From Vicia villosa (lineage: Eukaryota; Streptophyta; Magnoliopsida; Fabales; Fabaceae): a DNA stretch of 64,000 nt. How positions within the stretch are numbered: position 1 is the first letter of the stretch; each line of letters opens with the position of its first letter. Below are positions 1 to 11,669 of the stretch, piece by piece. The DNA is taken from the NCBI RefSeq assembly GCF_029867415.1, contig NC_081184.1:77350364-77414363 (forward strand). Reading direction: 5' to 3'. Both the position numbers and the translations under genes were made by a program. The notes under the pieces are model-generated. The model saw only the letters and a program-made list of their open reading frames with translations, did not search any database and had not been told where the DNA came from.

Positions 1-410
1 AGAAACTGCGAAGTTAAACCCGGAAGGTTTCCTTTGGTAGTCCAATTACTCTCTACTTCAAATTTCTTCAAGTGGATACTTGCGGCAATGACTGGTGACT
101 TAGGAATGGCTTCCAAACCATTGAAAGGTATTTTGTCAGACACGGGAATACCCACATGATTGGCATATTCTTCCAAGGTTGGTACCAACTGATAGTCTGG
201 AAAGGTGAAACACCGGTAGACGGGATCATAGAACTGAACCAGAGTTTTGAGAAGTCCTTCATCAACATGAGTGTTTAAGATAGGCAAAAGCTTTCCATGG
301 CTTTTCCTAAAATCAGAAGGATCTTGTACAGAAGATGCTAACTCTTTCAGTCTTTCCATATTAGGCATTTTGAAATCGTACTTTTTGGTATGCCTTTTTA
401 CCCCTTCCAT
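1..410 (-). CDS. Retrotransposon ORF1 protein, N-terminal part (element A)
   Basis: An open frame starts at ATG 408-410 and has no stop to the window edge (at least 136 residues). It includes CFTFPDYQLVPTLEEYANHV and ends in a W-containing segment (SNWTTKG). The broken ORF1 of element B (34014-35178) carries the same pattern (FTFPDYQLVPTLEEF, PFTGLEKIPK), so this is the plant retroelement ORF1 family, often annotated as a DUF7745-type or plant-mobile-domain-like protein. That family name is from memory and less certain than the homology between the two copies here. Its function is unknown; in Ogre elements ORF1 lies between the 5' LTR and gag. No damage is seen in this part. Confidence 0.75.
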   Translation of the reverse strand, partial: MEGVKRHTKKYDFKMPNMERLKELASSVQDPSDFRKSHGKLLPILNTHVDEGLLKTLVQFYDPVYRCFTFPDYQLVPTLEEYANHVGIPVSDKIPFNGLEAIPKSPVIAASIHLKKFEVESNWTTKGNLPGLTSQF

Positions 411-1253
411 AACTTAATCCTATAATGTTTGCAAAGAAAATTCTCTAAATTTTTTTTGGAAAAATCATGTTTTTTTTTTTGAAAAAAGATGGGTTTTTAT
501 GAATGTATGAATGCATGGATGCATGAATGCCACATATACAAACATGGTAAGGCAATCACGGTGATGCAAACATGGTAACGCAAATATGGTACTACAAACA
601 TGGTAATTCAAAACATAGTACACATAGGTTCAAAGGTCCAGCGTCACGAGCATGAGGTCAGAGAACCAAACATGGGATAGTACTAGGGGTTAATCACCTG
701 TACAACATGTTCTACTGATACGTCAGAGTCTACATTTTTCTTTCGGATATTACCGGCTTGCACAACTGAACTTGTGAGCTAGCAATATTCTCAAGAAAAA
801 CTCGTCTGAGTGTGGCTCTCCGCATGACAACTAATCCAAGTCTTCACCTGAATAGTTTCTGCGCCACAACCTAATAGGGCCAGGATGGGTTATGGGTTCT
901 ACAACCAACTCAGCTTCTACAGTTCAATGAAAGCAATAATGTCTTCGCAACTGAACTTGCTAAACATATACTACAAACAAGGAACCTCCACTGAGCGGAA
1001 GGATTCTCATGCTGACTTTTTAAGGACTAACTCCTTGTATGCCATACATGACTATACCCTCCACCTAATTCTTATGTGTTCTTAATCCGGGTTAGGATTT
1101 GTCCATAATGTATCACTTGTAACAGAACCACAGATGTAACAGAACCACAGAACCAAGCATGTAACAAAAATGAAATAACAAACACAAAAATTAGAATTAA
1201 CCCTTTCTTTGGAAACAATAAAAAGATGGTCCCTAGTGAAGTCGCCATTTTTC
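411..1253 (-). other. Leader and primer-binding site of element A
   Basis: This is the untranslated leader between LTR and ORF1. The primer-binding site is at about 1230-1247; on the minus strand it begins TGGCGACTTCACTAGGGA. A short spacer separates it from the LTR end at 1254. The rest has short A/T runs and a 'catggtaa'-type short repeat around 540-610. I see no gene in it. Confidence 0.7.
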
Positions 1254-1926
1254 TGTCGCGGGGAAAAATCGTATCTTTTTTCGGGATGAGACACATGATG
1301 CCTTCTTTGGGCTCGAGTGCTCAAAAAAAATGATTTTTCTTTTGTTTCGACCAAACTTTTTATTGTTTCCAAAGTAAGAAAAGGAAAAAAGCTGCAATAA
1401 CCTTAAAAGTGGGGGAGAGATTCTGGGTAAGAGGGTTGGTTATACGAAGGGAAGGTATTAGCACCCAACGTATCTATAGTACTCTATAGGCTTCTTTGTT
1501 ATGTTTGTTTCATTCTATGTTATGGAGAGGTTCTTGTGAGATAGGTGGGACCTAGGGTGTTTGTTTGATTATGCTCGCAAAGATCGTCGCGATCCTCTGC
1601 ATACATATCCCTTAGAGGGAATCAGAGCATTTGTAGCTTGGGGTCTACGGGTGCTAAGGTTTGAGTGGTTTGAGGGAGAAGTTTTGCTCGCCAAGGATAC
1701 GACCTTGTGCCTACGTATTCTCAAAGGGATGTTGAGAAAGTCAGAGCAATCGTAGTTCCCTCTTATGCTAGTGGAAGCAAAGGAAAAGAGACAAATGTCA
1801 TCTCAATGTTCGATGTATCTAATCTATATCATCACATACATCTGTTTGATTTTGTTTGAAAATCTTTTCATTATAAGCCCTGGGCCATGCCACTTATGGT
1901 GCTTAGAATGATAAAGATGTTTTTTT

Positions 1927-2500
1927 AGCCAGCCTTGTGGCAAAAACTTTCAATGAAGTCAGCCTTGTGACAAAAAGTTTTGATTAATCAGCCAGCCTTG
2001 TGGCAAAAGTTTCAATGAAGTCAGCCTTGTGACAAAAACTTTGATTAATCAGCCAGTATGGTGGCAAAAAGGTTTGATTGATTAGCCAGCCTTGTGGCAA
2101 AAAAAGCTAAGTTGATTGATTGATTGATTGATTGATTGTGATGATATAGATGAGATACTCCTATCATAGAGATGATAAGTGTCTAATCTCCTAGGGTATT
2201 TTATTTGGATATTGGGGATGCTTATAAGAAGCCCGTGGGTCCTTGTACGAAGCCCAAGAGGAGGCTATCCGAGGGTCCTTGCATTGTAAGCCCAAGAGGA
2301 GGCTATGGGAGGGACAATCGAGGGTCCTTGCATTGTAAGCCCAAGAGGAGACTATGGGAGGGACAAGTCGTTTGTACGAAGCCCAAGAGGAGGCATGGTA
2401 TAGTTGGTTTGAGCTCTTAGAGCGATTTCACCGGGAAACCATACTCTATGTCCTAACCTAAACTAGGGAGATTCTTTGCACGAAGCCCAATAGGAGGCTA
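1927..2500. repeat. Tandem repeats in LTR of element A
   Basis: There are two arrays. At about 1927-2105, units containing CAGCCTTGTGGCAAAA recur four to five times with small variations (gtggc/gtgac). At about 2225-2500, units containing GCCCAAGAGGAGGCTAT recur four to five times. A (TTGA)n stretch lies at about 2113-2137. The matching end of the solo LTR carries counterparts on the other strand (for example CCTCCTCTTGGGCTT near 51388 and AACCTTGGGCTTTGTAC near 52210-52410). Confidence 0.75.
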
Positions 2501-3595
2501 TGGGGAACCTAGTGTTGTACTAAGTTGAACAAGTATATATAACACAATCACAAATATGAACAAGTATGAACAAACATGGACAAACATGAACAAGTATGAA
2601 CAATTACATATATATGACAAGGTGTGTGTATATAATGGAGTTTATGAAGGAAATATACCTGTAAGCATGATCCATTTGTATACACGGGGGCTCGGGACTT
2701 ATACACGGGGAGAGGCCCACTTGAGTTTATTCAAAAGCTATGTAAACAAGTATTTACAAAAGGGCTCGGGACTTATACCTACATGGAGGCCCATGGTATT
2801 TTTGGGAAGATTTAAAGAAAACCTTCATTTTTTGATTTGTCGTTCGAAGTTAAAAAAAACAAATTGAACGAGATATATACAAAAAGGTATGTGTACAATG
2901 AAATACCTAATTTCATGTACAGGAATGGGACTTATACCTATGTGGAGGCCCCTGTTTTATTTTATAAAACATGGTTGATTGTTTTGTTTAAAAGCGTGAG
3001 GTTTTGAAAATAGTGTGAAAGTTTTTGTTTTGAAAGAAGTTTTCTGTTTAAAGAAAAACTGTACAAAGAAAAGGAAAGGGACTTATACTCTCTAATATTC
3101 GAGAGGCCCAAGTTTGAAAATCAATTGATCAATCCAAAAAGATTTAATCAATAGTTTCTTTTGAAAAGAAAACCAAAAAAAGAAAAGGTTTATCGTTTTG
3201 AAAAACTGTGATCGTTTGTTTTGAAACGGTTTGAAATTTCGAAAGAAATCAAATTAATTAAGATAAACACAAAGATTATACTTAATTAACACCTAAATGA
3301 TTAGGGTTTGATCACAAAATATTTACAAATGATTAAGTTTGAAAAATCAAATGAAAAACAATATTTAAAGTATTTAAAAACACTTAAAAATATGTCATTT
3401 TAAACTTAATTAAAAATGTATTAAATAAATATTTTTTTGTGATTTTTTTTGATACTCATAAAATAAATATATAAAATAATAAGTGTGTAAAAAATGAATA
3501 AAAAAATGAGTTAATTTGATAGGTTAAAATAATTGATGAAGTTGTGAAGAAAAATAAGAAAAATAGTGTTAAAAAATTAGGTTTTGTCTTCCAAA

Positions 3596-3650
3596 GGGCT
3601 TGAACCCACGCCCTTGCGTTTACCATTCAAAAACATTGCCAACTGGACCA
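3596..3650 (-). other. tRNA-like A and B boxes inside LTR
   Basis: On the minus strand, TGGTCCAGTTGG (3639-3650) fits the tRNA A-box pattern and GGGTTCAAGCCC (3596-3607) fits the B box. They are spaced about as in a tRNA gene. A palindrome, CCACGCGCGTGG, lies just outside the A box. The module is not a complete cloverleaf tRNA. The solo LTR and the LTRs of element C have the same arrangement. Confidence 0.5.
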
Positions 3651-4601
3651 CGCGCGTGGTCTGTTTAACATTTGCAACGAATCAATTATATTTTTGAATC
3701 AATTTCTAATTTCAGTTTCAAAAATCTGGCGCCAAGAACACAACCCTAACTTGAATTTGAAAATTCTGAAAACTGAATTGTTTGGATCAAGTGAATAGCC
3801 TATCTTGCTCGATTTTTCACAAGGAACATGATGGTGATCTTTAATTTCATTTATTTTTGTTCTAAGATGGTTAATTTTCGCATGAACATGAAGAACCCTA
3901 ATATGACAAATCATTGTGAAATCGTGTATGATCATGATATGATGCAATTGATTGAGGGTTATTATTCAGTGATGGTGCAGAAACAAGATGGTAACTCAAT
4001 TTTTCATTTATGATGCATGTATGATTGAGTTTGAAGTTCATGAGCACTTACCTTAAAAACGGCACAACTGAGAATCGAATTCTGCAAATGAGGGGTTCCA
4101 GATGTTGTTTCTTGATCTGAACACCTTCAGTGGACCTTATGGAACATGTTTGGACGCTTGGAGTGGATTGAAAACCTCTTGATCAGTTTGTGGTACTCGA
4201 TCTGCAGTAGGGCTCAAGTGAGGATCAAACTTGGTGATTTTGGAGTTACAGGTCAGGGATGATGATTGGGATAGTTCATATATGGTACATGGATGGTGTT
4301 TGGATGATTAACTTGGACTGAAATGAGCTAGAACGAAAATTAGCATGATAAGGCTCACTTTGTGCAAGTTTGGAGGTTGAAGAGTGATTCTGAGTTTTGG
4401 GTGTTTTTGGGGTATGTGGATGGGTCAAACACATCACATATGATGTTTAGAAGTTGTTAGAACCATCACTTTGGCCATAACTTCAAGGATTTGGAGGTTG
4501 AGTTTTCTACCTCTTTGAAAACTATGAAACTTGCAATTCAAGAAAGAAGAGAGAAAACCTATAATTGTGAGGTTTTGGTGTGATTTTGGAAGTGATTTGA
4601 A

Positions 4602-4615
4602 CCTCTATTTATAGG
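4602..4615 (-). promoter_or_regulatory. LTR TATA box (element A)
   Basis: CCTATAAATAGAGG on the minus strand lies about 1.6 kb into the LTR. A matching CCTATAAATAAGAG lies at the equivalent place in the related solo LTR (about 49195). Its position and conservation support it as the start region of the element transcript. Confidence 0.6.
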
Positions 4616-6198
4616 CCAAGGATTCTGAACTCAAAGCCTTTGCAAGTTGATCCAAGAATGATGATTTGGCTTAAGAGATAAAATGGAATCTTTCACATTA
4701 AATGCAAATGGTTAAAAGTGACTAAACCATGGTTAAATCTCAAGCTTCTTATCCTCTTCCATTCTGATCTTCAAATCAGAAAATATCTTTCAATTATTGC
4801 TTCTATGCATCATTACTTGGATTATAGGTCATGTAGTGTAAGAACTTTGTGAAAATGGCTTGAAATTTCATGCATGATGACCTCTAATGACAAAATTCAA
4901 AACCATGGCTACACTCCATATTTTTTCATGCTCTTGGACATTTTGGAAAGCTCATGTTATGTACTTCAAAACCCTAGTTGGTAGTTTCTTCAAGACCTTT
5001 AAGGAAATGGGTGAAAAAGATCCACGAACTTTGAGAAAAGTGAGATTTTAAGTGAAATTTTCAAAAGATACCAACTTTGAAGCTCCATATCTCTTAAATG
5101 GTTGATCTTTTGGAAAATCATCATATGTGACAAAGTTGTTTATTGGATCAAAATCTACAACTTTCATGTTGGAAGTTTTTTTCAGTTTGTAGGTGAAATT
5201 TTGAGAAATTCCCTTCCAAAGTTCGGAAAAAACCATTGAAAAACACTTAGAATTTTTCTAAGTATGGAAAGTCAAACTTTTGACTTTTTGATTCTTGATT
5301 GATTTTCTTGATTTTCCTTGATCAAATGACTTCATATATCATATATTGATGATTTGAAACTTCAAAAGTCATGGTTGACCAAAATTCCAAAAAGTCAATG
5401 GTGATCTTGTACAGTTGACTTTTTCAGACAGATCGCGTTTCTGGAGATTTCAAATGAACCAGGCTATCCTTACCAAATGAATGGTATGAATGGATAATAT
5501 TGAGGTATTGGAGGACCTTGAGCCATTGTTTAAGTTGTGGCACCATGTTCTGATTAAAAAGTCAATGGTTCAGGTGAATTGGGTCAAAAACCCTAATTGT
5601 CGACCTGATGAAATTGATGACTGTGGATCTTGAATTGAGATGTAATTTCAATTGGATATTGCCATAGGGATTATTTGAAGATGATTGAAACCTTTAAGTG
5701 ACTTCCTGGGGATTTTTAGGGTTTCCTAAATGTGATCCCTGATTTTAGTCCCTGATAGCTCAAAACCCTAATCTAATGATTTGAAATTCCACTGTTGATC
5801 AATCCTTATGTAGGAGATGTCCTAAGCCAATGGATTAGGTCAAAATGATGTACTTGGGGTCTTGAGATCACGTCCCAAGTCATTAGGTCAAATCCTGAGC
5901 AAAGGTCAGGAGTATACTGTCTTCAGTCAAAACCCTAATCCGGTTGATTCAAAGTCCCTGAGCTTGTTGAAATGAATCTTTGAGGACCAAATGTTGATTG
6001 TTTATGAAGATAATTCTTTTGAGATGAAGGGAGAACAAAACCCTAATTGATTGTTACTTGTACTGATGAGTGATTTCTTGATTTAATCCTGCTGAGTCAC
6101 AAGTAGCAAACACAAACTATGCAATTTGTTAGAGATGCAAATGATGCATATGCAGATGATATGAGGTGGTATCTTAGGTCAAAAATTGGGGTATGACA

Positions 6199-6973
6199 GT
6201 GTCCAACAACAAGGAACATTTTGAAATGATCTTTGTTGACAAATTGGTGATTACCCTGTTTATGTTTCAGTATGTTTATCATTTACGTATGTTTGTATAA
6301 TTTGAAACATTTTTTGGTTTCTGGCGCAGGGAGATGATATTCATGCTGTTGTTCTAGCACCACATGTTTCGGTGTTCACCGAAAAATGCCTATTAGGGCA
6401 TACTTATACTGTATCTAATTTTAAGGTGGTGCCTTATGTTCTGGCGTTCAGGGCATCAAGACACAAATATATGATAAAGTTTACTGCTGGAAAGTCTGTT
6501 CTTGATGAAGACAAACATGAGATACCCCCGAAATCGATTTATTTTACAAGTTTTCCGGACATCATAACAGGGAAGTTTGACAAACATGTCCTGATTCGTG
6601 AGTATAGTTTTTTGCTGTTTGATTATCTCATGTTTTGATGCCTTTTAGCCGTGTGAAATTAATATATTTATTTCAAATGTTGTTGGAATGGTGGATAGTA
6701 TTGGTTATGCACAGACCGAGTCGGGCGCAAAGAAGCAGCAAATTAGCATGATGTTGCGTGACCACAGGTTTGTTTTTGTTATACATAAGACTCCCTGATA
6801 TATGAATCATGTTATATATCCTAATGTGTTGTGATCATGGTTTAGCAACAATATGTTGAACTGTACTCTGTGGGAATCATACGCGGATCAGTTCATCAAG
6901 TTTAACAAAGTTAGGGTTGCTGCATCACTCCCTACAGTTGTGTTGCTTCAGTATGCCAAAGTGAAAGAAGAAG
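6199..6973 (+). pseudogene. RPA70-like ssDNA-binding protein, 5' part (Helitron-type)
   Basis: Predicted exons are 6199-6246 (5' truncated), 6330-6597, 6677-6767 and 6846-6973. The translation reads EMIFVDKL, then GDDIHAVVLAPHVSVF and HTYTVSNFKVVPYVLAFR, the first OB-fold type found in plant RPA1/DUF223 proteins. A further exon has GMVDSIGYAQTESGAKKQQI, the second OB fold. These proteins coat single-stranded DNA in replication and repair; copies next to RepHel are a known feature of plant Helitrons. The 5' end is removed by element A. The acceptor before 6677 reads TTTCAA instead of CAG, and the donor after 6973 reads G|GATATT instead of GT, so splicing is probably damaged. The gene continues at 40672 after element B. 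Confidence 0.8.
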
Positions 6974-6984
6974 GATATTCCATG

Positions 6985-9900
6985 TGTCGTCCTCGATTTT
7001 TCTCGTGAGATATGAACTGACTCTTCTTTTATTTTTGAGTTTTGAAAATCAGAGAGTCGCCACCGACTTTTATTTTATCCAATTAAGGAAAGGTTTATAA
7101 AAGAAACAGAAAAAGACCTTTAAGAGATTTTGGGTTCGGGGGTAGGTTATACAAAGGGAAGGTATTAGCACCCCTTTGTATCCATGGTTATCCATGGGCT
7201 CTTAATTGCTTAGCTCACTTGTTTGAATCATTTGTCTTGCTTTGAAATGCTTGTATGTGGTTTTAAAATACCTTTGTAAATTAACTTTGTAATGATCCTT
7301 GTGCGGATGTATACAAAGTGTTTTATCTTTCGAAAGATGTTTTGAAAAAAAGATCTTTAACTTCGTAATGATCCTTGTTTGGATATATACCAAGTATTGT
7401 CTTTGAAAGTTTTGTTTTGAAAAACAATGAATATGTGAAACATTTGTTGTTTTGTTTGATTTGAGCAAGCAATTAGGAGATCTACCCTAAATTTATAAGG
7501 TCCTTGCCTATTTTCTTTAAGAAAATTTTCTTTGACTGGATACAGAAAGAAGTTATTTGAATTGCATTTGAAACAGTAGAATTGATTTTGAAAAGAGTAA
7601 CAGAGGGATTACCCTAAGAGGTGCAAGTGTGATTGTGTTTTGATTAAGATATTTTTGTCTTTGAAATTAGTGATCTAGCGCTTCAGTTATTATCTTTGAC
7701 ATACACGTAGTTTTATATGTACAAAAATTTAAAGTGCGGGAATGTAAAATGCGGAAAGTAAATCTACGCTATTACATCGATTGTGCGAGAAATGTAAACT
7801 ACGCTATTTACATGAATTTGACAACCTATACACTTATCTATGAATTTAAATTGCAATAAAATAAAGGGAAGTATTTTTGGATTTTTGGGTGGTTGATTTT
7901 AATTAAAATTAATGCATAATTAATTTAATTAAAAAGCTAAGAATTAGAAATAAAATTTAAACCTAAAAAATTAAGTCTAAAATATGTTCAAGTTGCTTGT
8001 TAATTAATTTTAAAACTAAAACTAATTTTTTTTGTGATTTTTTGAAATTGTTTTGGAATTATTAAGTTAATTAACATATAATTACACAAACAATTATACA
8101 CAAAATTAAACTTAAAAGAAAAAAAAATACTCTAAATATGTACAAAATTAGCTTATAATATATAAACTTAATTTAAATAAAAAGAAAATATTTTTTTTCT
8201 GATTTTTTGATAGTTTAGAAATATTTAAAATGAAATATATGAATATATATTGATTAATTAAACAAAATATTTTTATTATTAAGAAAAATAAAAATATTTT
8301 TGTGTCAAAAATTAAAACAATATATTATTAATCTAAAAATATTTTTTGTGTATTTTTCTGATTTTTTGAAACTATTTTTAAATAATTTTACAAAGAAAAT
8401 TAAATAAAATAGAAAATATATTAAATTGTGATCCTGTGTGGTTGATGAGAGAGTCTATGGTATGTGCGCGTGTTTTGGTGCGTTGGATGAGTGGATGGAA
8501 TGATCTGATGGACACAGATGCATGGTACATGGCATGATGGTGGAGCGCGTAGCACAATATCCCAGAATTAAAAAAAATTCGCGCGCGTGTTCTGGCCAAT
8601 CAGATGGCGCCACACCTTCATCTTCTACCTCCAAACTCTACTTTTAACAGCGTTTTCTTCCAAAAGGCGCTGTAATAAGTGAGCTTCATCCCTGCAAAAT
8701 AGCGAATAGGGGTAAACCTATACAAAAATGTTTCGCGACATGTTCATTCTACTAGCCCTGATTCACTGAGTTCAAATATGCATCTTGTTTCTTCTAATTT
8801 TGCCTAAATCGAAGAATCCCATTTCGAGCTCCAAGAACCCTAAAATGGTATATGCTTCAAACCTTCATAGAAATTGAATTAAAGCTCCAGAAATGATCAG
8901 AGCATCAAACTAAACACAAATATGGGATTACATCTTATTAAATATGCATGAATATTCGTATTTTTGTAAATTTCAGTTTGAACAAACCGTGGGCTATAGA
9001 GCTCGATTTAGTGAGTTTTAGAGCTTGAAATTGATCTGGACAGATTCAGTGATGTTCAGGGATTGTGTTTGAGTGTTTAGTTTGGATTGAATTGAACTGA
9101 AACTTAAAATTCGAATTTCAAATTTCTTACAATATTTCAAGCATGATACAAGTGTGTTACAAGCATGGATTTGGTTCTGAAATCGTGTGTCCTTGTTACT
9201 GAAGTGTCCTAGTTCATTTATAAGCAATGAATGTGCTGCAAAACTAAGCTACCAAGCATTGATGATTTTTGAATCTTTGAAATTTTTAATATACAGAACT
9301 TTGAATTCTTTGGCCATGTCTTGAATTTTCTTCACACCTCTTGCTCTAGGCCTGCCATGTACTTCTATGCTGCAGAGTTGAATCAATTTTGATGGCTTTT
9401 GCTTAAGAACAAAGCACTGTATCATTATCTCACATCATTTCTTTTTTTAATTTAATTTTATATGTAATGAAATTAAACTAAAAAAGAAATAAAAATGTTA
9501 TGGGCCTTAGGTTGGTCGTGGGAGGCCCTTAGCATCATTAGAATCATGTTTGGATCATGAAAACTTGGCCTCATTTGGAAAAAAAACATTTTTGATCAAT
9601 GTTGGTTTCATGCATTTTCCCAAAAAATAGCCAACTTCAACAAGGCATAAATCCCTCAATTTTGATCATATGAAGGATTTCTTGTACTTTTTAGAAACCT
9701 AAGGATGTCCTCTACAAGCTACTTTGGAAACTTTTTTTCATTTGGAGAAGTTATCTTGATGTTATGGCCTTTGACAAAAAACCACTTTTTGTTGACTTTG
9801 AAAATGACCTGTAATGTCTGAGCTCATATTTTTCAAATGGTGAATCCAATGACCATGAGATCAATTGCATTTGAAAGATAATTGAATTTCCATCAAAACA

Positions 9901-11669
9901 AGCTTTGGTTGGAATTTTTTGAATGAAAGAGGAGAGAGTTATGGCCGGTCAAAGTTTAGTTGACTTTTTAGGAGAAAACCCTAATTTTGAAACCTAGGGT
10001 TTTGTTGATTTTTGATCTTTTCTTGATGAATTATGATCAACCATTGATCAAATGATGAATCTTTTGACAAAATATGGATGTTGACAAAAATTTTCATTTT
10101 TGATTGTCTGTTGACTTTTCGGTCAAACTGGTCGTCTGTTGACTGTTTGAGCTGCTGACTGTGCGTCTGAGCGAATTGAAGTTTGAAAATTTGTATGGTG
10201 GTACTTTGAGACATATGGAGGTTCATGAAATCCATTTGAAGTCTCAAAAAACTTGTTCTCCTGAAAAAAACAAAAACCCTAGTTAGGGACTGTTCGTGTA
10301 GGAGACAATTAAGCGTACCTGATTTTTGTGCAGTGCCGAGTCTATGCTGATCATGTGATTATCAGAAGACTTCTAGAACAAAAATCTTGGAATTTTGAAA
10401 TGCAAAAGATTGATTTGATTGATGGTACAAAACACGGAGAATCGTGCTGTCAGCGGGTTTGACTGTCAACTGGCTGTCCGGGCATTAACGTAACAATTAA
10501 AGTGAAAACTTAACAGTTAAAGTTAATTTTTTTTCTTTTTGTTTTTTGGTTGTGTTGATGGTGAGAATTTATTTACATGAGTTGTTAGAAAAACACAAAC
10601 ATAATAAATAAATAAAATATACCGTATGTGAACGAAATTACCGATAATAACCTTGAAAAATATTTAATGCACAGAAAAATAAATATTTAACTAGCAATAA
10701 ACACACATAATATTATCTTGATAATTAAACGACAGTACGACAGATAGTACGACATTTAATACTGACAGTACAAATATTACATAATATAATGAACAGTACG
10801 ACAAATAAAATAAACAGTACATTATTTGAAAGCGAAAGATACGACAAACTTTAAAAATGACGATTAAAAACCCATGCTATAAATAACAACATATAAATGA
10901 ACGGAAGTGTAAGAAACCCAGGTCCACATTTTTCAGGACTATGCAGACAGAAAAAGGACATGATCACCACCAAGACAGTGATGACCATTAGAAAACACGT
11001 ATCCATCCACTTTGCCATTTTTGCCGGGGAAGAAGAGAAAATAAATATGAGGTAGAAGTTTGAGAAATGAGTTGAAATTTAATGTGAGAATTTATGAAAA
11101 AAAATGAGAGGTATTTATAGAGTGAAAAGAAGGATAGAGACGTTGGGGAATGAACTGATTCCGTACAAAAAAGGAAAATTTGAGTGATAGTAGGATTTGA
11201 AAGAAAGTGTATGGAATAAAGTTAGGATTTGATTTGAAAGAAAGAGATTTGAAAAGAAAGGAAGAGATTTTGAAAATAATAGAAGAGATTTTGAAAATAA
11301 TAATATAGTACAAAAATTAGTGGGAAACAAAAACTAATAATAATTTACTTGTTACCAGCACAGTCTGAATCCCCGGATTCTGCGCCTGCAAAATTTAATT
11401 CTGTACCAATTGCGTCAGTACTATTTATCTGCAAATAAATCTCAAATAAACAGCGTGTGTGAAGTGATAAACAGTACTTTGGCGTTTGTGTAAGAATAAA
11501 TTCAACAGCGAACCAAAATACCGTATAAGAAAAATTCTAAAAACTGAGTATTCATAAAATCAGGATATTTGTGAAATAAAATCCAAGATTATATGAAATT
11601 CTCAATTTTTAGACAGAAGTCTGTTGCCTTCTTTCTGAAAAAGATGCGGGCAAATTTTGGGGTATAACA
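6985..11669 (-). repeat. 3' LTR of element B (4.7 kb)
   Basis: On the minus strand it runs TGTTATACCCC...GAGGACGACA. It is near-identical to 35871-40280 except that the other copy lacks about 265 bases corresponding to about 9043-9310 here. The purine-rich AGGGGCAAC immediately before it on the minus strand (11670 onward) may serve as the polypurine tract. The LTR is very A/T-rich between 7850 and 8420. No gene is supported in it. Confidence 0.93.
11111..11120 (-). promoter_or_regulatory. LTR TATA box (element B, 3' LTR)
   Basis: CTATAAATAC on the minus strand lies about 550 bases into the LTR. It is identical in the 5' LTR at 39722-39731, which is the copy positioned to drive the element transcript. 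Confidence 0.6.

Larger units (their letters stand above)
1..6198 (-). mobile_element. Ogre-like LTR retrotransposon A, 5' part only
   Basis: This is a Ty3/gypsy element of the Ogre/Tat type, read on the minus strand, whose body continues beyond the left edge of the window. Its 5' LTR (1254-6198) runs TG...CA. Next to the LTR is a primer-binding site starting TGGCGACTTC (minus strand), the class complementary to tRNA-Arg used by Ogre elements, and then an untranslated leader and an ORF1 that stays open to base 1. It inserted in an exon of the RPA-like gene, since codons resume at about 6199. The flanking GTGTC (6199-6203) should be one copy of the target duplication, but its partner is outside the window. 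The LTR is related to the solo LTR at 47617-53654, in opposite orientation. Confidence 0.85.
1254..6198 (-). repeat. 5' LTR of element A (4.9 kb)
   Basis: Read on the minus strand, the LTR starts TGTCATACCCC and ends CCCCGCGACA, followed by the primer-binding site. It contains a TATA box (4602-4615), tandem repeats near its 3' end (1927-2500), and a tRNA-like A/B-box module (3596-3650). The stretch 5080-5460 matches the reverse complement of about 48230-48560 in the solo LTR, which shows they belong to one LTR family. No protein gene is supported in it. Confidence 0.85.

Noticed and set aside
1561..1755. Plus-strand 64-codon frame in element A's LTR
   Set aside because: It lies antisense to the LTR transcript, with no motif and no counterpart kept open in the related solo LTR as far as I can see.
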